A stretch of 64,000 nucleotides of DNA from Carallia brachiata (GCA_021464245.1 JADCRB010000124.1:186001-250000); one strand, 5' to 3'; shown: positions 50,616 through 62,194, counted from the stretch's first letter. Notes: generated by a model not told the origin, from the sequence alone. Made by a program: numbers and translations.

Positions 50616-50932
50616 TTTTTTTTTTTTTTTTGTCCATTAACAAAACAATAATTATATATATGGTTATCGAATCTATAAGTCGGAATCAAATAACTATTGT
50701 TTTTTCTGTTTCATTCAACTCAACCCATAAAAAAAATCCTCACCTTAGCACTATTAGACCAAACGGGCATTTCCCTACGTCCGATCATAATGTTAACGAG
50801 TCTGAGACCCAATACCGCGCCTCGCAAGAAATCTCCAATTAATGAGGGTAGGAGTTAGCACGGGGACTCAAACTCGGGTCCATATGAGGGTAGACACTCC
50901 GAATTGTCAATAGGCTATCACTTCAAGTGGTC
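50616..50932 (-). mobile_element. tRNA-derived SINE, best-preserved pol III boxes
   Basis: Read on the minus strand it starts CCACTTGAAGTGATAGCCTA (A-box-like), then has CGAGTTTGAGTCCC (B-box-like) about 50 bases later, and ends in a run of about 17 A at 50616. Order and spacing match the copies at 12281-12600 and 27370-27706. Confidence 0.65.
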
Positions 50933-53194
50933 CAAGACTTGATATCTAACAAATGAGAGTTTCGAATGAACTATGTCTATTGGAAGCTAACAGGTAAGGA
51001 TGTTAAAAGAAATCCAAGCATAAAAATTCTAAATTTCCAAAATTTTGGTAAACTTGAAAAAAACTGAATCGAATCGAACTGAATTTTTAGTTACTTGAAA
51101 ATAAAATTTGAACAGTAGCCGATGTGCATTAAAAAAAATGATTAGGGCTAATTCCTACTAATTAGTCATATAACAATAGGCATCGTATTAATTGAGAGTG
51201 TGATCTCTAATCAACTCCAAATCTTGAAATTAATCTCCTGATCTACAAAATATAACTCCCTCACTTGAGAATTAAAGTGATTTCGCCGGAGTCACTTCCT
51301 AATAGACATAGTCCTCGACATTCTTAGTCTTTGTCGCACATATTCAAGTATATTGGACTCCTGGCGACTGCATTTGACATCATCATCGTCAGCAATCCTT
51401 TTCCTTTGTTTCGCTTCGGTAAGTTTTGAAACAAAGGACAAGGCACTCTTTACTTATGTATATACCGTAAAAATTTGTCTTTTGGGCAGAATTTGTACAA
51501 ACTATGTCTTTAGTTATTTATTTATTTATATTTATCTATCATAAAACTTATTAATCTTTAAATTATATAATGATAATAACTCTTTTTTTTGAATTTTATT
51601 AAAAAAATTAAAATTTTAAAATAAAAAAATAAATTTTAATCATTAAAATATATCTTATAAAAGAAATAGATGACCGGATCCAGTTTCTCTCTGATTTGAT
51701 CCACTTTCTTTTTTTTTTTTTAATCTTCATTTGATCCACTTTCTCTAACATCATGATTCCACGTAGGTCCAACTCATAACTACAGGTGGGCCCAGTAGTT
51801 AATGGACCTAACTGTTGCTTTTCTTCAATACTGGACTACTACATTCACGATGAGGAATAAGTACAAATTTTCAGTAGATTTCGCAAGTCACGCATGTCGA
51901 CGGTCTATCTACCTAATTGTACTGCTTTTTCAATAATTTTCCCCGAAGGAGCTTTATTTTTGGAATTTAAGTAAACAATTGCAATTTTTTTTTTTCCACG
52001 AGCTCCGAGAACCAGTGAATTTTTTTGATAAATTTCAGATGAAAAATATCTGAGATGGATAAAAATAATAAAACACAAGAATAAAAGACAAGGGTTTCCT
52101 TTTTTTTTTTTTTGGGATTTTTCTAAGAAAAAAGAGAAGACGAGATTCTCACTCCCATGTTAGGGAAATAAACATGAAAAATCACGGGGAAAAAAATATT
52201 AAATATAAAATTACAAAGTTTTCGGACTTCAATTTGTCTCTTAAATAGTCCAATTGTTCTCTGACGCGGAGCCATCTGCAATTAACTGGTTTGTATATGC
52301 ATATTATATATGGAGAGATCTTATATCGTCACCTTCATGTGACTTCCTTTAAATCGGAAGGCAGGGAGCCAAAGCAAGGGCCTGTGGCACGGCACAAATG
52401 ACTGTTCTTTGTCTCCCCGATGCTCTCCCTCCTCCTCTTCCTTCATCAATTTTTTTTGGCTGTCATGTGACAAAGCAGTCTTGCATCCACCCAACCTGCC
52501 CCGTCCCCCTTTTTTCTAAATTCTTTTCTTTTTTTGACAAGCAAATACCTTTGTTTATGGTAATATAAGGTAAATTTCAGCCTCAAACCCTAATATATTA
52601 AAAGAAGTTTTTTCTCTGAGAGATTTCAAATAATAACAATAAGTTTATTAAAAATTTAAACTAAAAATAAGAGAAATCTATAGTTATAATAATTAATAAG
52701 TCATATTATATATTTATTTTTTATTAATATGAGATATTAAATTTTTTATCATGTATTTTTTACACATGTTAAATTCGTTTAACATGTGACAAAAAATTAA
52801 GTTAAAATAGGTTAAACCTATAAAAATGGGATATACGAAAAGGTAAATCAAATAATGATAACACTTTTTAACAAATACCAACTCAATTTTTTTAATTATT
52901 AAATCACATTTTGTTGTTACATTTGTTAGTCAAAATCGATCGACGTCTATTTTTTCTTGACTATTTGTCCATGTAAACTCTACATAGCTTTTTTTTTTTA
53001 TTAGATCATGGTATCTAGAATTATATTAAATCCTAATTAATCTATTTTGAATTTTTGTTGGAACACTTATGAGGAGAATCCTAGTATCATTTTTTCTATC
53101 CATAATATTTGAATTTGGGATCTTACTTAAGGGAAACAATGCTCATTTTACTTGAACCAACGACTTCATGAAAGATAATGCTATGCTTTTTTAA

Positions 53195-53199
<5 letters not shown>

Positions 53200-53236
<37 letters not shown>
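53200..53236 (+). repeat. (AT)n microsatellite
   Basis: About 18 uninterrupted AT dinucleotides. Confidence 0.9.
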
Positions 53237-53242
<6 letters not shown>

Positions 53243-53460
53243 ACAAATTTACAAATTTGGAAATGTTGTAAGCAATGGTTTTATTTAGGAAACTCTAAAT
53301 GATAACACAATCGTAGTACATATTAAATAATTAAAATTTTATGATCATAAAAAAAAGTATTGAATTTGAAAAGAAAAAAATTGATGAAATGTTAGATATC
53401 GTTTGATTAATTATACATTTCTAATATATCTTATTACAGTATTGTTACATGTCTCGAATT

Positions 53461-53640
53461 TTGGTGTTTTGATTGGTGCCATAATTGAAACTAAGATTGA
53501 TAATTTTAAAAGAAAATTGATAATTTTTAAAATGTAAAAATAACAACTATTTATTTATATTTTAAAAATTATCAAATTTGTTTAAAATTTATCAATTTTA
53601 ATTTTAATCAAAATATCAATCAAAATACAAAAATTTAATA
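53461..53640. repeat. Foldback MITE family, copy 3
   Basis: The left end GTGTTTTGATTGGTGCCATA and the right end, reverse-complemented (GTATTTTGATTGATATTTTG), share a GTxTTTTGATTG terminus. The interior pairs through TTGATAATTTT and AAAATTATCAA. It is the clearest of the three copies. Confidence 0.6.
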
Positions 53641-53946
53641 TACTAATATTTTCTCATTTAATTAAATGTACACATATAATTTTATTCTGATATTTATTAA
53701 CCATTTTTTTTCTGCGCTCATTCCTCAAGGATGAAAAAAGAAATGCAGTGCCACCGAAATCGACGCTGGGCCCCTACGAAGCCCAAAGTCACAGGCCATT
53801 AAAAAGTCTTGTTTGGTCATCTCTTCTCTCCCGTACACGGTGAAACAAACAAATTAAAGAAGAAAAAAATATGAGTAAAATTAAAGACAAACAACAGACA
53901 TTGAAATTAAATTAAATTAAATTAAGCAAAAAACAATGCTTTTGGT

Positions 53947-54590
53947 TAGAGGTGTCAAAATCTGACCCGACCTGATGGGTTGACCCGAACCCACCCGAAA
54001 AAATACGACCCGAACCTGACCTGAAGGATGACCTAACCCAAAATGACCCGAACCCGAATGACCCGAAAATCTTTGGGTCAAACCCGACCCAACCCTAACT
54101 CGACCTGTTTGACCCGAACTTTTTTTTTTCTTAAGAGAACAAAAAAATAAAATGAAAAAATTTAGCATATTTTATATTATAAAAAGTATAGATTATACTA
54201 TTTTCAATATAAATCTTAATTATAAATTTTTTTAGAATATTTTGAGATTTTTTATACAGTTTTAAATTTTATTTTAATTTTTTAAAATATTTTAAAAGAA
54301 AAATTTTCAATTATTTTTCAATCATATGATTTTCTTTGATTTTTAAGAATTTTTAGTAAAATTTTTGAAATTTTTAAAATTTTTAATAAAAAATGTCACG
54401 CCATCATTTTTTATGACGTGGCTAACCCGTGGGTTGACTCGAATCCGACCCGAACCCAACCCGAACCCGAAGTGACCCAACTCAAAATGACCCGAAAATA
54501 ATTTGACCCGTAAGTAATCCGACCCAAAATAACCCGAACCCGAAATGACTCAATTCAAATCTAACTCGATGACCTGTTTTGACACCTATA
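53947..54590. mobile_element. hAT-like MITE, copy 2, with perfect 8-bp TSD
   Basis: The octamer CTTTTGGT is identical at 53939-53946 and 54591-54598. The ends TAGAGGTGTCAAAA and (inverted) TATAGGTGTCAAAA form the terminal repeat. Both subterminal regions carry many GACCCGAA/CCCGAACC motifs in the same sense, separated by an AT-rich core nearly identical to that of copy 1 (13055-13675). TIR type and 8-bp duplication fit hAT. No transposase is encoded; an apparent minus-strand ORF here is only the repeated motif read through. Confidence 0.9.
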
Positions 54591-54724
54591 CTTTTGGTTG
54601 TTGACAATGATAGTTATCATGACTGCCTCTTCCCTTTCGTGGGAAAACAATAGAAAGAGGGCAAAAGCGCTAAAAGAGAGCCAGAAAAAGCCAAAGGCTT
54701 CGGTGGGGGCCTTAAAAAAATGAA

Positions 54725-54768
54725 GACTTGAGATTTGAGATTTGAGACTTGAGACTTGAGACTTGAGA
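54725..54768 (+). repeat. Tandem array of a 7-mer
   Basis: Six units of GACTTGA/GATTTGA, about 500 bases before the TBC start codon and just after the hAT-like element. Confidence 0.85.
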
Positions 54769-55294
54769 GAGGTTATGGTTGTTGACTCTCTCTCTCTCAC
54801 ACGCAGACACGCGCTTTGGTGATGCTTGCTGTTGAAGCAGAATAAGCTCTACACAAACACAACAAGAAGGAACAAACTCAAAAGAGTCGAGGGCATTTCC
54901 GTCATTTCATTTCCCCGCCCCTCTCCTCCTCCGCTATTTGTGGCGGCACCGGCGCTACCATACTTACTGCTTCTGGTTAATGGATCTTTGTTCGCCGGTG
55001 GTAGCTGCGGAATCGGCGGGTGCAATGGTTCGCTTGTCGGCGGGCGGCGGAGGACTTGCCAGATGAGGCGATGCTTTTTGCCTGTTCGTCCAATGTCGAT
55101 ACAGTCATCATCGGCATAACGCCCCCGGCGGTTGTCGCCTTGGTCGCCTCCGTCTTCTATTCCCGCTGGTTTAAATAAAATGCTCCAAATTTCAAATCTC
55201 TTCTTCAATTGACGCCATCATCGTCATCGTCGTCGTCGTCGCCAAATAAACTCACAGTGAAAACGATCGTAGCTGATTTATAGAGATTAGATAG

Positions 55295-58200
55295 ATGCTG
55301 ACGGAACAGAACGCGTTAATGAAAGCCTTGAGGCGAAGTTCTTCTTCTTCTTCGCCGTCAAATTCTTCGTCAATATCACCGTCACCGTCACCATCACCAT
55401 CACCATCGTCGTCCTCATCATCGTTGTCGTGGATTCATTTGCGATCGGTTCTATTGTTAGTTGCTTCCTCCTCCTCCTCCCCATCGTCTTCTCCTTCATC
55501 AGTTTCTTCTAAACGGTGAGTTTCCATTTTTTTAAAATCTTTTTCGCTCTGTACCTTTCTTTCATTATAATCTTTTAAAATTTGCTCTCTTGTTTCATAC
55601 GTTTTGCTGGGAACATTTTTTGGATTTGAGAATTTCCTTTATACCTACTTAATTGAAAGCTTAGCATCCGAATTGGTATGTGCCAGTTGAACGTTAGATC
55701 CGATCTGAAGATCGGATAATATTCTCGATTTCTTCATGTATTATTGATTAATTTTTTTGATAGGTACTTTATGGGCATCTTCATCCAGACGTTGCTATTA
55801 GAAATATCCCCTTTGTCCCGCTATCTTCTTCTCTGTGGCTGTGGCAGATGTCCAGAGTCTTGTCACCGCTTTCTTTGTTTTTGGCCTCGGGGTTTTGGGC
55901 TTGCTTCCCACTTGGTCTTTGGCACAGGATTATCAGATTATCTGCATTTTTATTTTCAGTTTTTGTTTTTGTGGGGATGTCTATTCTTTAGAGGATTTTT
56001 TTTATTGCGATTCTATGTCCTTCTGTATAAATGCAATGATTGAGTTTTGATAGTCCGCTTCATAACATTCCTTGAACTCGCGATCTGTTCCCTAGAGGAA
56101 AAACAATGCTAAGAATTAACACTTAACATCTTTTTGTTAGTGGTTTGATAGTTTATTTGTCTGATGAAATGGATTCTGAAAATCTTTTGCTTCATTCTGA
56201 AATTTGGCTTTATGGTCCTTGGTTATGTAGCTCATGAAAGTCCCATTTGCCCGCCTGTTGGTTTCATGAGCCTTCTTTGAAGTTTTGTCCTACTGTCTCT
56301 CATAAATAGTTGCAGTCCCACTCCCAGTGGGAGTGGCCAAATCAGCTTTTTTTTTTTTTCCCTTCTCGCTTCTCCTTTATAGATGGTGCCTTTTTTTTCT
56401 TGCGTGGTGTCATTGAGTATGCATCTGCTATACTTCTATATCACATGTCTTCATATGTTTTGTAGAAATGAGAAGGCCCATATAGAAAGTTAATAAAAGC
56501 TCTCTCTATGACATTCCTTTTTTTTTTTCAATGATGGTAAGTTTTATGTTCCGTAAATGAATCTCCATTTATCCATCTTGTAGATTGCAGTTTATAAGTT
56601 CGACATGTGTTTTATTGCTAATTAAATAGTTCGTTCTTATAAATTTTTTTTTTTCATTTACTTTTCAGGGGCGTTCTTAGATCGCCATGGTCCCGTGGTA
56701 GAAAAAAACATGCTCTTCTACCGAAACAATGGAAGAGTTTATTTACACCTGATGGAAAACTTTGCGATGGTGGAATTAAGTTTCTGAGGAAAGCCCGCAG
56801 TGGAGTATGCAACTGACTTTATTGGAATTTGTTTGTTTGCATTAATTGTGTTTAAGAGCTGTCATCAGCAAAAAAATGTGTTAAAGAGCATATGATGCCT
56901 CTTATGTTCATAGTCAATATCTCTCGAAGCTGATGGATTGTTCATCTTCTTAACTTTTATGCAGGGTGTTGATCCAAGTATTAGAGCCGAGGTTTGGCCA
57001 TTTCTTCTAGGAGTGTAAGACTAAATCCATTTCATTGCTTACTTTCCATTCCACTGACTTCCAAGTGTATTTTTCTAGATTGCTTATTTATGGAAGCTGC
57101 ATGCCATGTGATTTTTGTCAGGCTTTGTTGACAGTCTCTAAGATCATCCATCTTTTGTGGGGTCCTCTTTGATGCTCCATTCATTTGTCTTCTTATTCTT
57201 TTCAATCTTGTTTGTCTAGACACGTTGATGTTCCCATATTTTTGTTGGATTCAAGTGAATTGTGTCATGATATATGCAAATTTCATTATTCACTTTTTTA
57301 TGTGTCTCATTCTACATTTATTGCATTTATTGTTGCTAAGAACAATGACTTAATGACCGTTATCATTGCCACATGAGCCACTTTTGTAGAATTTTATCAA
57401 TTTCCCATTTTGAATGATCCACTTGCAATTAATTGGTTATTTGATTTTTGTCCACTGTTTTTGTTGAAGAGTTTTCCCTTTTATTTGTGTTTCTTGACGT
57501 TCCATTGTCGAAATGAAACATTAGCAATATAATCTGTAGTGACTCCTATTTTATTTAAACAGCTATGATGTGAATAGCTCTGAGGAAGAAAGACATTGTA
57601 TTCAAGATCAAAACAGGTATGATGATCCTATCAGCAATGAGATAATAGTTATTGATATACATTTAACCTGTTGTGCTTCATAATTATTTCTTCTGTTTCC
57701 TGTCCTCGCCTAGATATTTGTCTTTGTTTCCAATGCAGAAAAGAATATGAGAATCTGAGGAAACACTGCCAGAAAAATCTCAGACGCAATGACAAAAGCT
57801 TTAAGTTAGAGGAAATGGTTGGAATTAGCTGTGCTGATTTTCCTGGTTTTGAAGATGGTGGCATAGTCAGAAGATCACCTCCCTCTGATGGAGATGGCCT
57901 AGCCATAGATGTTCAAATGCAATTCTCTGGCTCAATGTTGGAAGGTGACAGTGTAAGGGTGATAACATGTCAAGATGGCTCAGCTGGTGAGTCAGAATCA
58001 ACTGATTCTGACTCCTCTGAAGAGCTTGAGAATGTAGGCTCTTTCCTTGGGACTGAAATTATAGAAGAAAATGATTTCATTGTGCCTGCTCAGGAAAATC
58101 CCAGTCCTTATGACTCAGAGAGTGAATCCAAATGCTACAAAGAGGAAGATTTTGCCACATGGCAGAAAATCATGCGAGTTGATGCTATACGGGCAAATTC

Positions 58201-58939
58201 TGAATGGATAAAGCACTCACCATCTCAGGCTGCGGTATCAGAGATAAAGGCACGACAATTGGCAGAGAGTGTTGGCTTGAAGGATTATGATCACTTGGAA
58301 TCATGCAGGATTTTCCATGCTGCTCGCTTGGTTGCTATTCTGGAGGCCTATGCCCTGTTTGATCCCGAGATTGGTTATTGTCAAGGAATGAGTGATTTAC
58401 TCTCTCCGATCATTGCAGTGATGGAGGAGGATTATGAAGCCTTCTGGTGCTTCGTAGGCTTCATGAAGAAGGCTCGGCATAATTTCCGGCTTGATGAAGT
58501 AGGAATCCGGAGGCAACTGGACATTGTCTCCAAGATAATTAAGTGCAAGGATATCCATCTCTACCGGCATCTGGAGAAACTTCAAGCGGAGGATTGCTTC
58601 TTTGTCTACAGGATGGTAGTAGTTCTTTTCAGCAGAGAGTTAAGCCTTGAGCAGACACTATGCCTCTGGGAGGTGATGTGGGCAGATCAGGCAGCTATAC
58701 GGGTAGGCATTAGCAAGTCCACTTGGGGGAGGATAAGGCTAAGAGCCCCTCCTACCGATGATTTATTGCTGTATGCCGTAGCGGCCTGTGTTTTGCAGAG
58801 GAGGAAAATGATCATTGAGAAGTATAGCAGTGTTGATGAGATCATCAAAGAGTGCAACAGCATGATTAGCCAATTGGATGTGTGGAGGCTTCTCGATGAT
58901 GCACATGACTTGGTGGTCAGTCTTCACGACAAGATTTAG
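55295..58939 (+). CDS. TBC-domain Rab GTPase-activating protein
   Basis: Cytosolic or membrane-recruited Rab-GAP that speeds GTP hydrolysis by Rab GTPases in vesicle traffic; close to the plant RabGAP22/GYP-like group. Five exons: 55295-55515, 56669-56804, 56965-57014, 57563-57616 and 57739-58939, GT-AG borders, continuous frame, 553 residues. N-terminus: Ser/Pro low-complexity region (residues about 14-70). The TBC domain begins with RSGGVDPSIRAEVWPFLLGV, is interrupted by a long acidic insert rich in S/D/E, and continues with MRVDAIR (IxxDxxR arginine finger) and GYCQGMSD (YxQ glutamine finger), so both catalytic fingers are kept. EDCFFVYRM and LWEVMWADQ follow. ATG at 55295 is the first in frame; MKALRRS at residue 9 is an alternative start. 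An ORF running into exon 5 from 57671 reads intron 4 and is not a start. Confidence 0.95.
55340..55505 (+). repeat. Imperfect TC-rich triplet repeat coding Ser/Pro
   Basis: TCN/CCN triplets in exon 1 of the TBC gene encode runs of Ser and alternating Ser-Pro. Such coding microsatellites vary in length between alleles; the region precedes the catalytic domain. Confidence 0.8.
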
Positions 58940-59393
58940 GAAAATCCTTTGTAGTCTTTGTGTCTGGTGGGATTTTAATCATTTCAATTTTTTTTTCTCG
59001 GTCTCATCGCAATATTTCGAGATCCCCTTTCAACCGAGGGACCTTTTAGGTTGCATAACACAGCTTGCTTCAGATTGAGAAAAGCATCTGATAGATTGTC
59101 TGTGTATGGGACAAATTATGGAATTGTGGATGATGTGCCGGTACTTTGGACTCAAGAATGAGTGGTAGTGGTACCGGTGCATTATCAGCATAATCTCTTA
59201 CGCACACTCTGATAGTCTGATTATCAGGGTCTGTTAACGGAAAGTTGCCCAACTTTCCTTTATTGTACCATAGGAATCATTACATTGGCAATGATCGGGT
59301 AAGTAACAAGGGACCTGCAAGCTCAGCTAATTGCTTGCAACAATCTGGGACGATTTAATTCTATACCTTAGAATTTAGAATTTGAAAACTGGC

Positions 59394-59930
59394 ATGGGCC
59401 GTCGTGTTCTTTAAGTCGGTTTGAGATCAAAACTCAAAACGTCGCATCGTCTATTTAAACGATTTTTATTCCCTTTTTTTTGTTTTTTTGATCTTTTTGG
59501 ACGGCTGTGGGCCTACATATCGGAAACTAAGCTTGTAACAGAACGGGGCCATTCTGCTCCTACGGCATCATGAGACAATAACGGCAGAACACCTTTCCGT
59601 GGCCGAGATATGAGAGGATCATGCAAATCCACTCTATGCTTCTGAAGCTCATTACGCGTCGCCAGCTAGCCAATCGGCTACTTGATTGCCACCCACCCCC
59701 CCCCCCCCCCCCCCCCCCCCCCCACCCCCCCTCCCTGTGGAATTGGGAGACGGAAGCCAGTATTTATTTCATTTGGCAAGAAGTGAAATGGACGACGGAT
59801 GGTCATAATCGGCCTAATATTATCGCCAAAAGGCCCATGAATGTCGGATTAGCCCAAAAATATTGGGCCTTATAAACAGTACAGTCCTTAAGACGAGCGG
59901 TGGGCGTGGTGTGTGTAAGCAAACGGGCCT
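59394..59930 (+). promoter_or_regulatory. Orphan promoter-like region with site II motifs
   Basis: Several TGGGCC/GGCCCA hexamers (site II/TCP-type elements common in plant housekeeping promoters) cluster here, followed by CTTATAAAC near 59870. No gene follows on either strand before the retrotransposon at 60330. It may be the promoter of a gene displaced or lost when the element inserted, or a chance cluster. Confidence 0.3.
59696..59723 (+). repeat. Poly-C run of 28
   Basis: Twenty-eight consecutive C residues, followed by A and seven more C; the minus strand is a strong G-quadruplex candidate. The longest G/C homopolymer in the window; its length in an assembly is unreliable. Confidence 0.9.
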
Positions 59931-60329
59931 TTTGTGAATTAACGGATTAAAGCTTATAATAAGGGCTACACTTAAACGCAAAAAAGAAAAAAAAAGGCTA
60001 CACTTTTATTGATTTTTCAATCTATGTTTACACATTTCTTATTTTTTTTATTTTAGCTTTATACGTTGACATTTTTATTTTAGTTGAGTCTATGTTTGAA
60101 TGAAATTTAATACTTGTCTATGAAATTTAATGAACTTAAAAATTGTAGTTAATCAAAAAGGATATACAAAATACAAAAATAAAAAACAGGAGAGAAACAC
60201 CTGATTTATTTTTTATATTTTAGTGTTATATGTGTGCACATTATTTTAATATTATTCATTTAAAAGCATGGATTACATTGAAGAAATATACAAAAAATTG
60301 AACTAAAATGAGCGAATCAGTTAACTTAC

Positions 60330-60623
60330 TGATGTAGGACGAATAAGAAGAACAACCTAAGTTAGGAATCTACCCGACAACTAATCACTCGGGAATCCAC
60401 CCGAAAAGAAACGAGAATCCACTCGAGAGAAAATTGTCTGTAATTAATATTCAATTGCATAAAGTCTGCAAAATAATAAAGGTTCAAGCTCTATTTATAG
60501 AACTCAACAGATAAATCCTAAACAGAAACAAATAACTGCTAACAGATAATTATGAAAATAACCGATAAATAAACACGTACTTAACACGTCCTAAATAAGA
60601 TAGAATCTAATAACTGAATAACA
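60330..60623 (-). repeat. 3' LTR of the Ty3/gypsy element (limits approximate)
   Basis: About 290 bases following the polyprotein stop. On the minus strand it starts near TGTTATTCAG and ends TCCTACA(TCA), giving TG...CA ends. It has a TATA box CTATAAATAG at 60500-60491, as expected for the U3 promoter. Without the 5' LTR the limits are estimates. Confidence 0.6.
60491..60500 (-). promoter_or_regulatory. LTR TATA box
   Basis: CTATAAATAG on the minus strand inside the presumed 3' LTR, followed by AGCTTGAACC; transcription would run out of the element towards the TBC gene side. Confidence 0.55.
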
Positions 60624-60632
60624 AATCCTATC

Positions 60633-61457
60633 CTACGTGGACCGAAACTTTCGGAATTTCTTCCGGGAGAATAAATCCCTATCAGCAACTGCAACTGCAT
60701 CATTCCCCTCCAGTTGAAAAGAACTCGACTCCGTCGAGGAAGACGCCAAGTAAGCATCAAGTAACTCAGGATCCATCAATCGAAGATCATCCTCAGGAAC
60801 CCAAGTAGCATCAGAGGCAGGACGACCTTTCCACTGAACAAGAAAACGTCGAAATCCTCCATGAGAAGAAGCAACGTACTCATCATCCAGGATAGTCTCA
60901 ATATCCTCGGCACGTGTAGCAAAAGTAGGCGCCTTTGGCACAGCTATACCTGCAGAGAGACTAGAAGGCAGCGAAGGAGGCTCGAAAGTGCCTCGGTGAG
61001 GTGTCAAATCCTCCACATTGAAAATAGGACTAATATTCAAGTCAGCTGGTAAATCAAGTAAATATGCATTAGGTCCAAGTTTTTCAATGATGGAGTATGG
61101 GCCAATGGCTCGAGCTTGCAACTTTTTGGGCTTATTTTTAGGGAATCGCTCAGGACGGATGCGAACCATGACAAAATCACCCACATGAAATTGTTTATCT
61201 CGACGATGTACATCAGCAGCAAGCTTATAATCAACATTACTTAAAGCAATCTTGCGCCTAATCTCAGCATGCAGGTTATGAATGTGTGTAGCAAAATTTT
61301 CAGCAGGCTCAGAAGAACGAAGATCAGGAGGAAGGGGAACGAGGTCAACAGGTGTGCGAGGGGTATAACCATGTACAATCTCAAATGGACTCTTACCAGT
61401 AGAACGGTTAACAGAATTATTGTAGGCAAACTCAGCTGTTGGTAAAATCAATCCCAA
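60633..61457 (-). pseudogene. Integrase C-terminus and chromodomain of Ty3/gypsy
   Basis: About 274 residues: end of the integrase core (FAYNNSVNRSTGKSPFEI), basic linker, GPY-type motif (AIGPYSIIEKLGPNAY), then at about 185-235 a chromodomain with FLVQWKGRP and ATWVPEDDL. The chromodomain directs insertion to marked chromatin in this clade. Stop TAG lies just before the LTR. It overlaps the upstream integrase piece in another frame, showing a frameshift near 61440. Confidence 0.9.
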
Positions 61458-62109
61458 TTACCTTATTTTCACCCACTAGACACCTAAGTAAGTCTCCCAA
61501 ACTTCGGTTAACTACCTCAGTTTGACCATCTGTTTGAGGATGAAATGCAGATGAAAATTTTAAACAAGTCCCAAACAATTTCCAAAGTGTTTTCCAAAAA
61601 TAACTCACAAATTTAACATCTCTATCAGACACAATGGAAACAGGTAAACCGTGCAATCTAACAATTTCTCTGAAAAATAATTTTGCAACATGAGATGCAT
61701 CAGTGGACTTATTACATGGAATGAAATGAGCCATTTTAGAGAATCTATCCACAACCACAAGGATGCAATCATTACCACGAACTGTCCTAGGCAAACCAAG
61801 CACAAAATCCATACTAACATCACGCCAAGGTGCATGTGGAACAGGAAGTGGTGTGTACAAACCAGTGTTATGCTTTTTAACCTTAGCAACTTGACAAGTG
61901 CGACACTGTGACACAATTCTAGACACATCTCTCTTCAAGGAAGGCCAGTAAAACCTATCCTCAACAAGTGCAATGGTCTTATCCCTTCCTAAATGACCAG
62001 CTAATCCACCAGCATGCATTTCCCAAACTAAAAAGTCACGGAGTGATGTACGTGGAATGCACAACTTATTAGCTCTAAATAGAAATCCATCATGCACAAA
62101 AATCAACAT
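61432..62109 (-). pseudogene. Integrase zinc-binding and catalytic core of Ty3/gypsy
   Basis: About 225 residues. An HHCC zinc-binding segment (H...GHLG...CRTC) leads into the catalytic core: the first Asp in SMDFVLGLP, the second in VSDRDVKF and the Glu in DGQTEVVNR, so the DDE triad is kept. The last nine residues are out of frame with the family, and the true continuation is in the next ORF. Confidence 0.92.
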
Positions 62110-62194
62110 AGTCCCTAATTGCCATCACAAACAGACTGAAATATAAGACCAAAATCAGGACAAGTAGGGTACTCATCATGCAATCTCTCAAAAC

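Larger units (their letters stand above)
43425..55294. other. Long intergenic region between MGL and the TBC gene
   Basis: Nearly 12 kb without a supported gene. It holds two SINE copies (44331-44625, 50616-50932), a Tourist-like element (47529-48303), an AT microsatellite (53200-53236), a foldback copy (53461-53640), a hAT-like MITE (53947-54590) and a 7-mer tandem array (54725-54768). The last about 500 bases are promoter and 5' leader of the TBC gene. Slightly GC-richer islands near 45.25-45.55, 46.4-47.2 and 48.9-49.1 kb contain no recognisable protein. Confidence 0.5.
58940..60329. other. Intergenic region with promoter-like motif cluster
   Basis: TBC 3' untranslated region followed by DNA without a supported gene. 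Holds a C28 run at 59696-59723 and a cluster of TGGGCC/GGCCCA motifs (59395, 59508, 59832, 59864) with a TATA-like TTATAAA near 59870. The 59621-59875 ORF mostly translates the C run and is rejected. Confidence 0.5.

Noticed and set aside
53917..54168. Minus-strand ORF with GSGQ/GHPSGQV repeats
   Set aside because: It is a read-through of the GACCCGAA motif array in the hAT-like element; the periodicity comes from the DNA repeat.
57671..57738. Upstream start of the 422-codon ORF in the TBC gene
   Set aside because: These codons read intron 4; an acceptor at 57738 joins exon 5 in frame to exon 4, giving the family sequence QNRKEYE.
59621..59875. 84-codon ORF with a poly-Pro stretch
   Set aside because: The Pro run is the C28 homopolymer; the remainder matches nothing.
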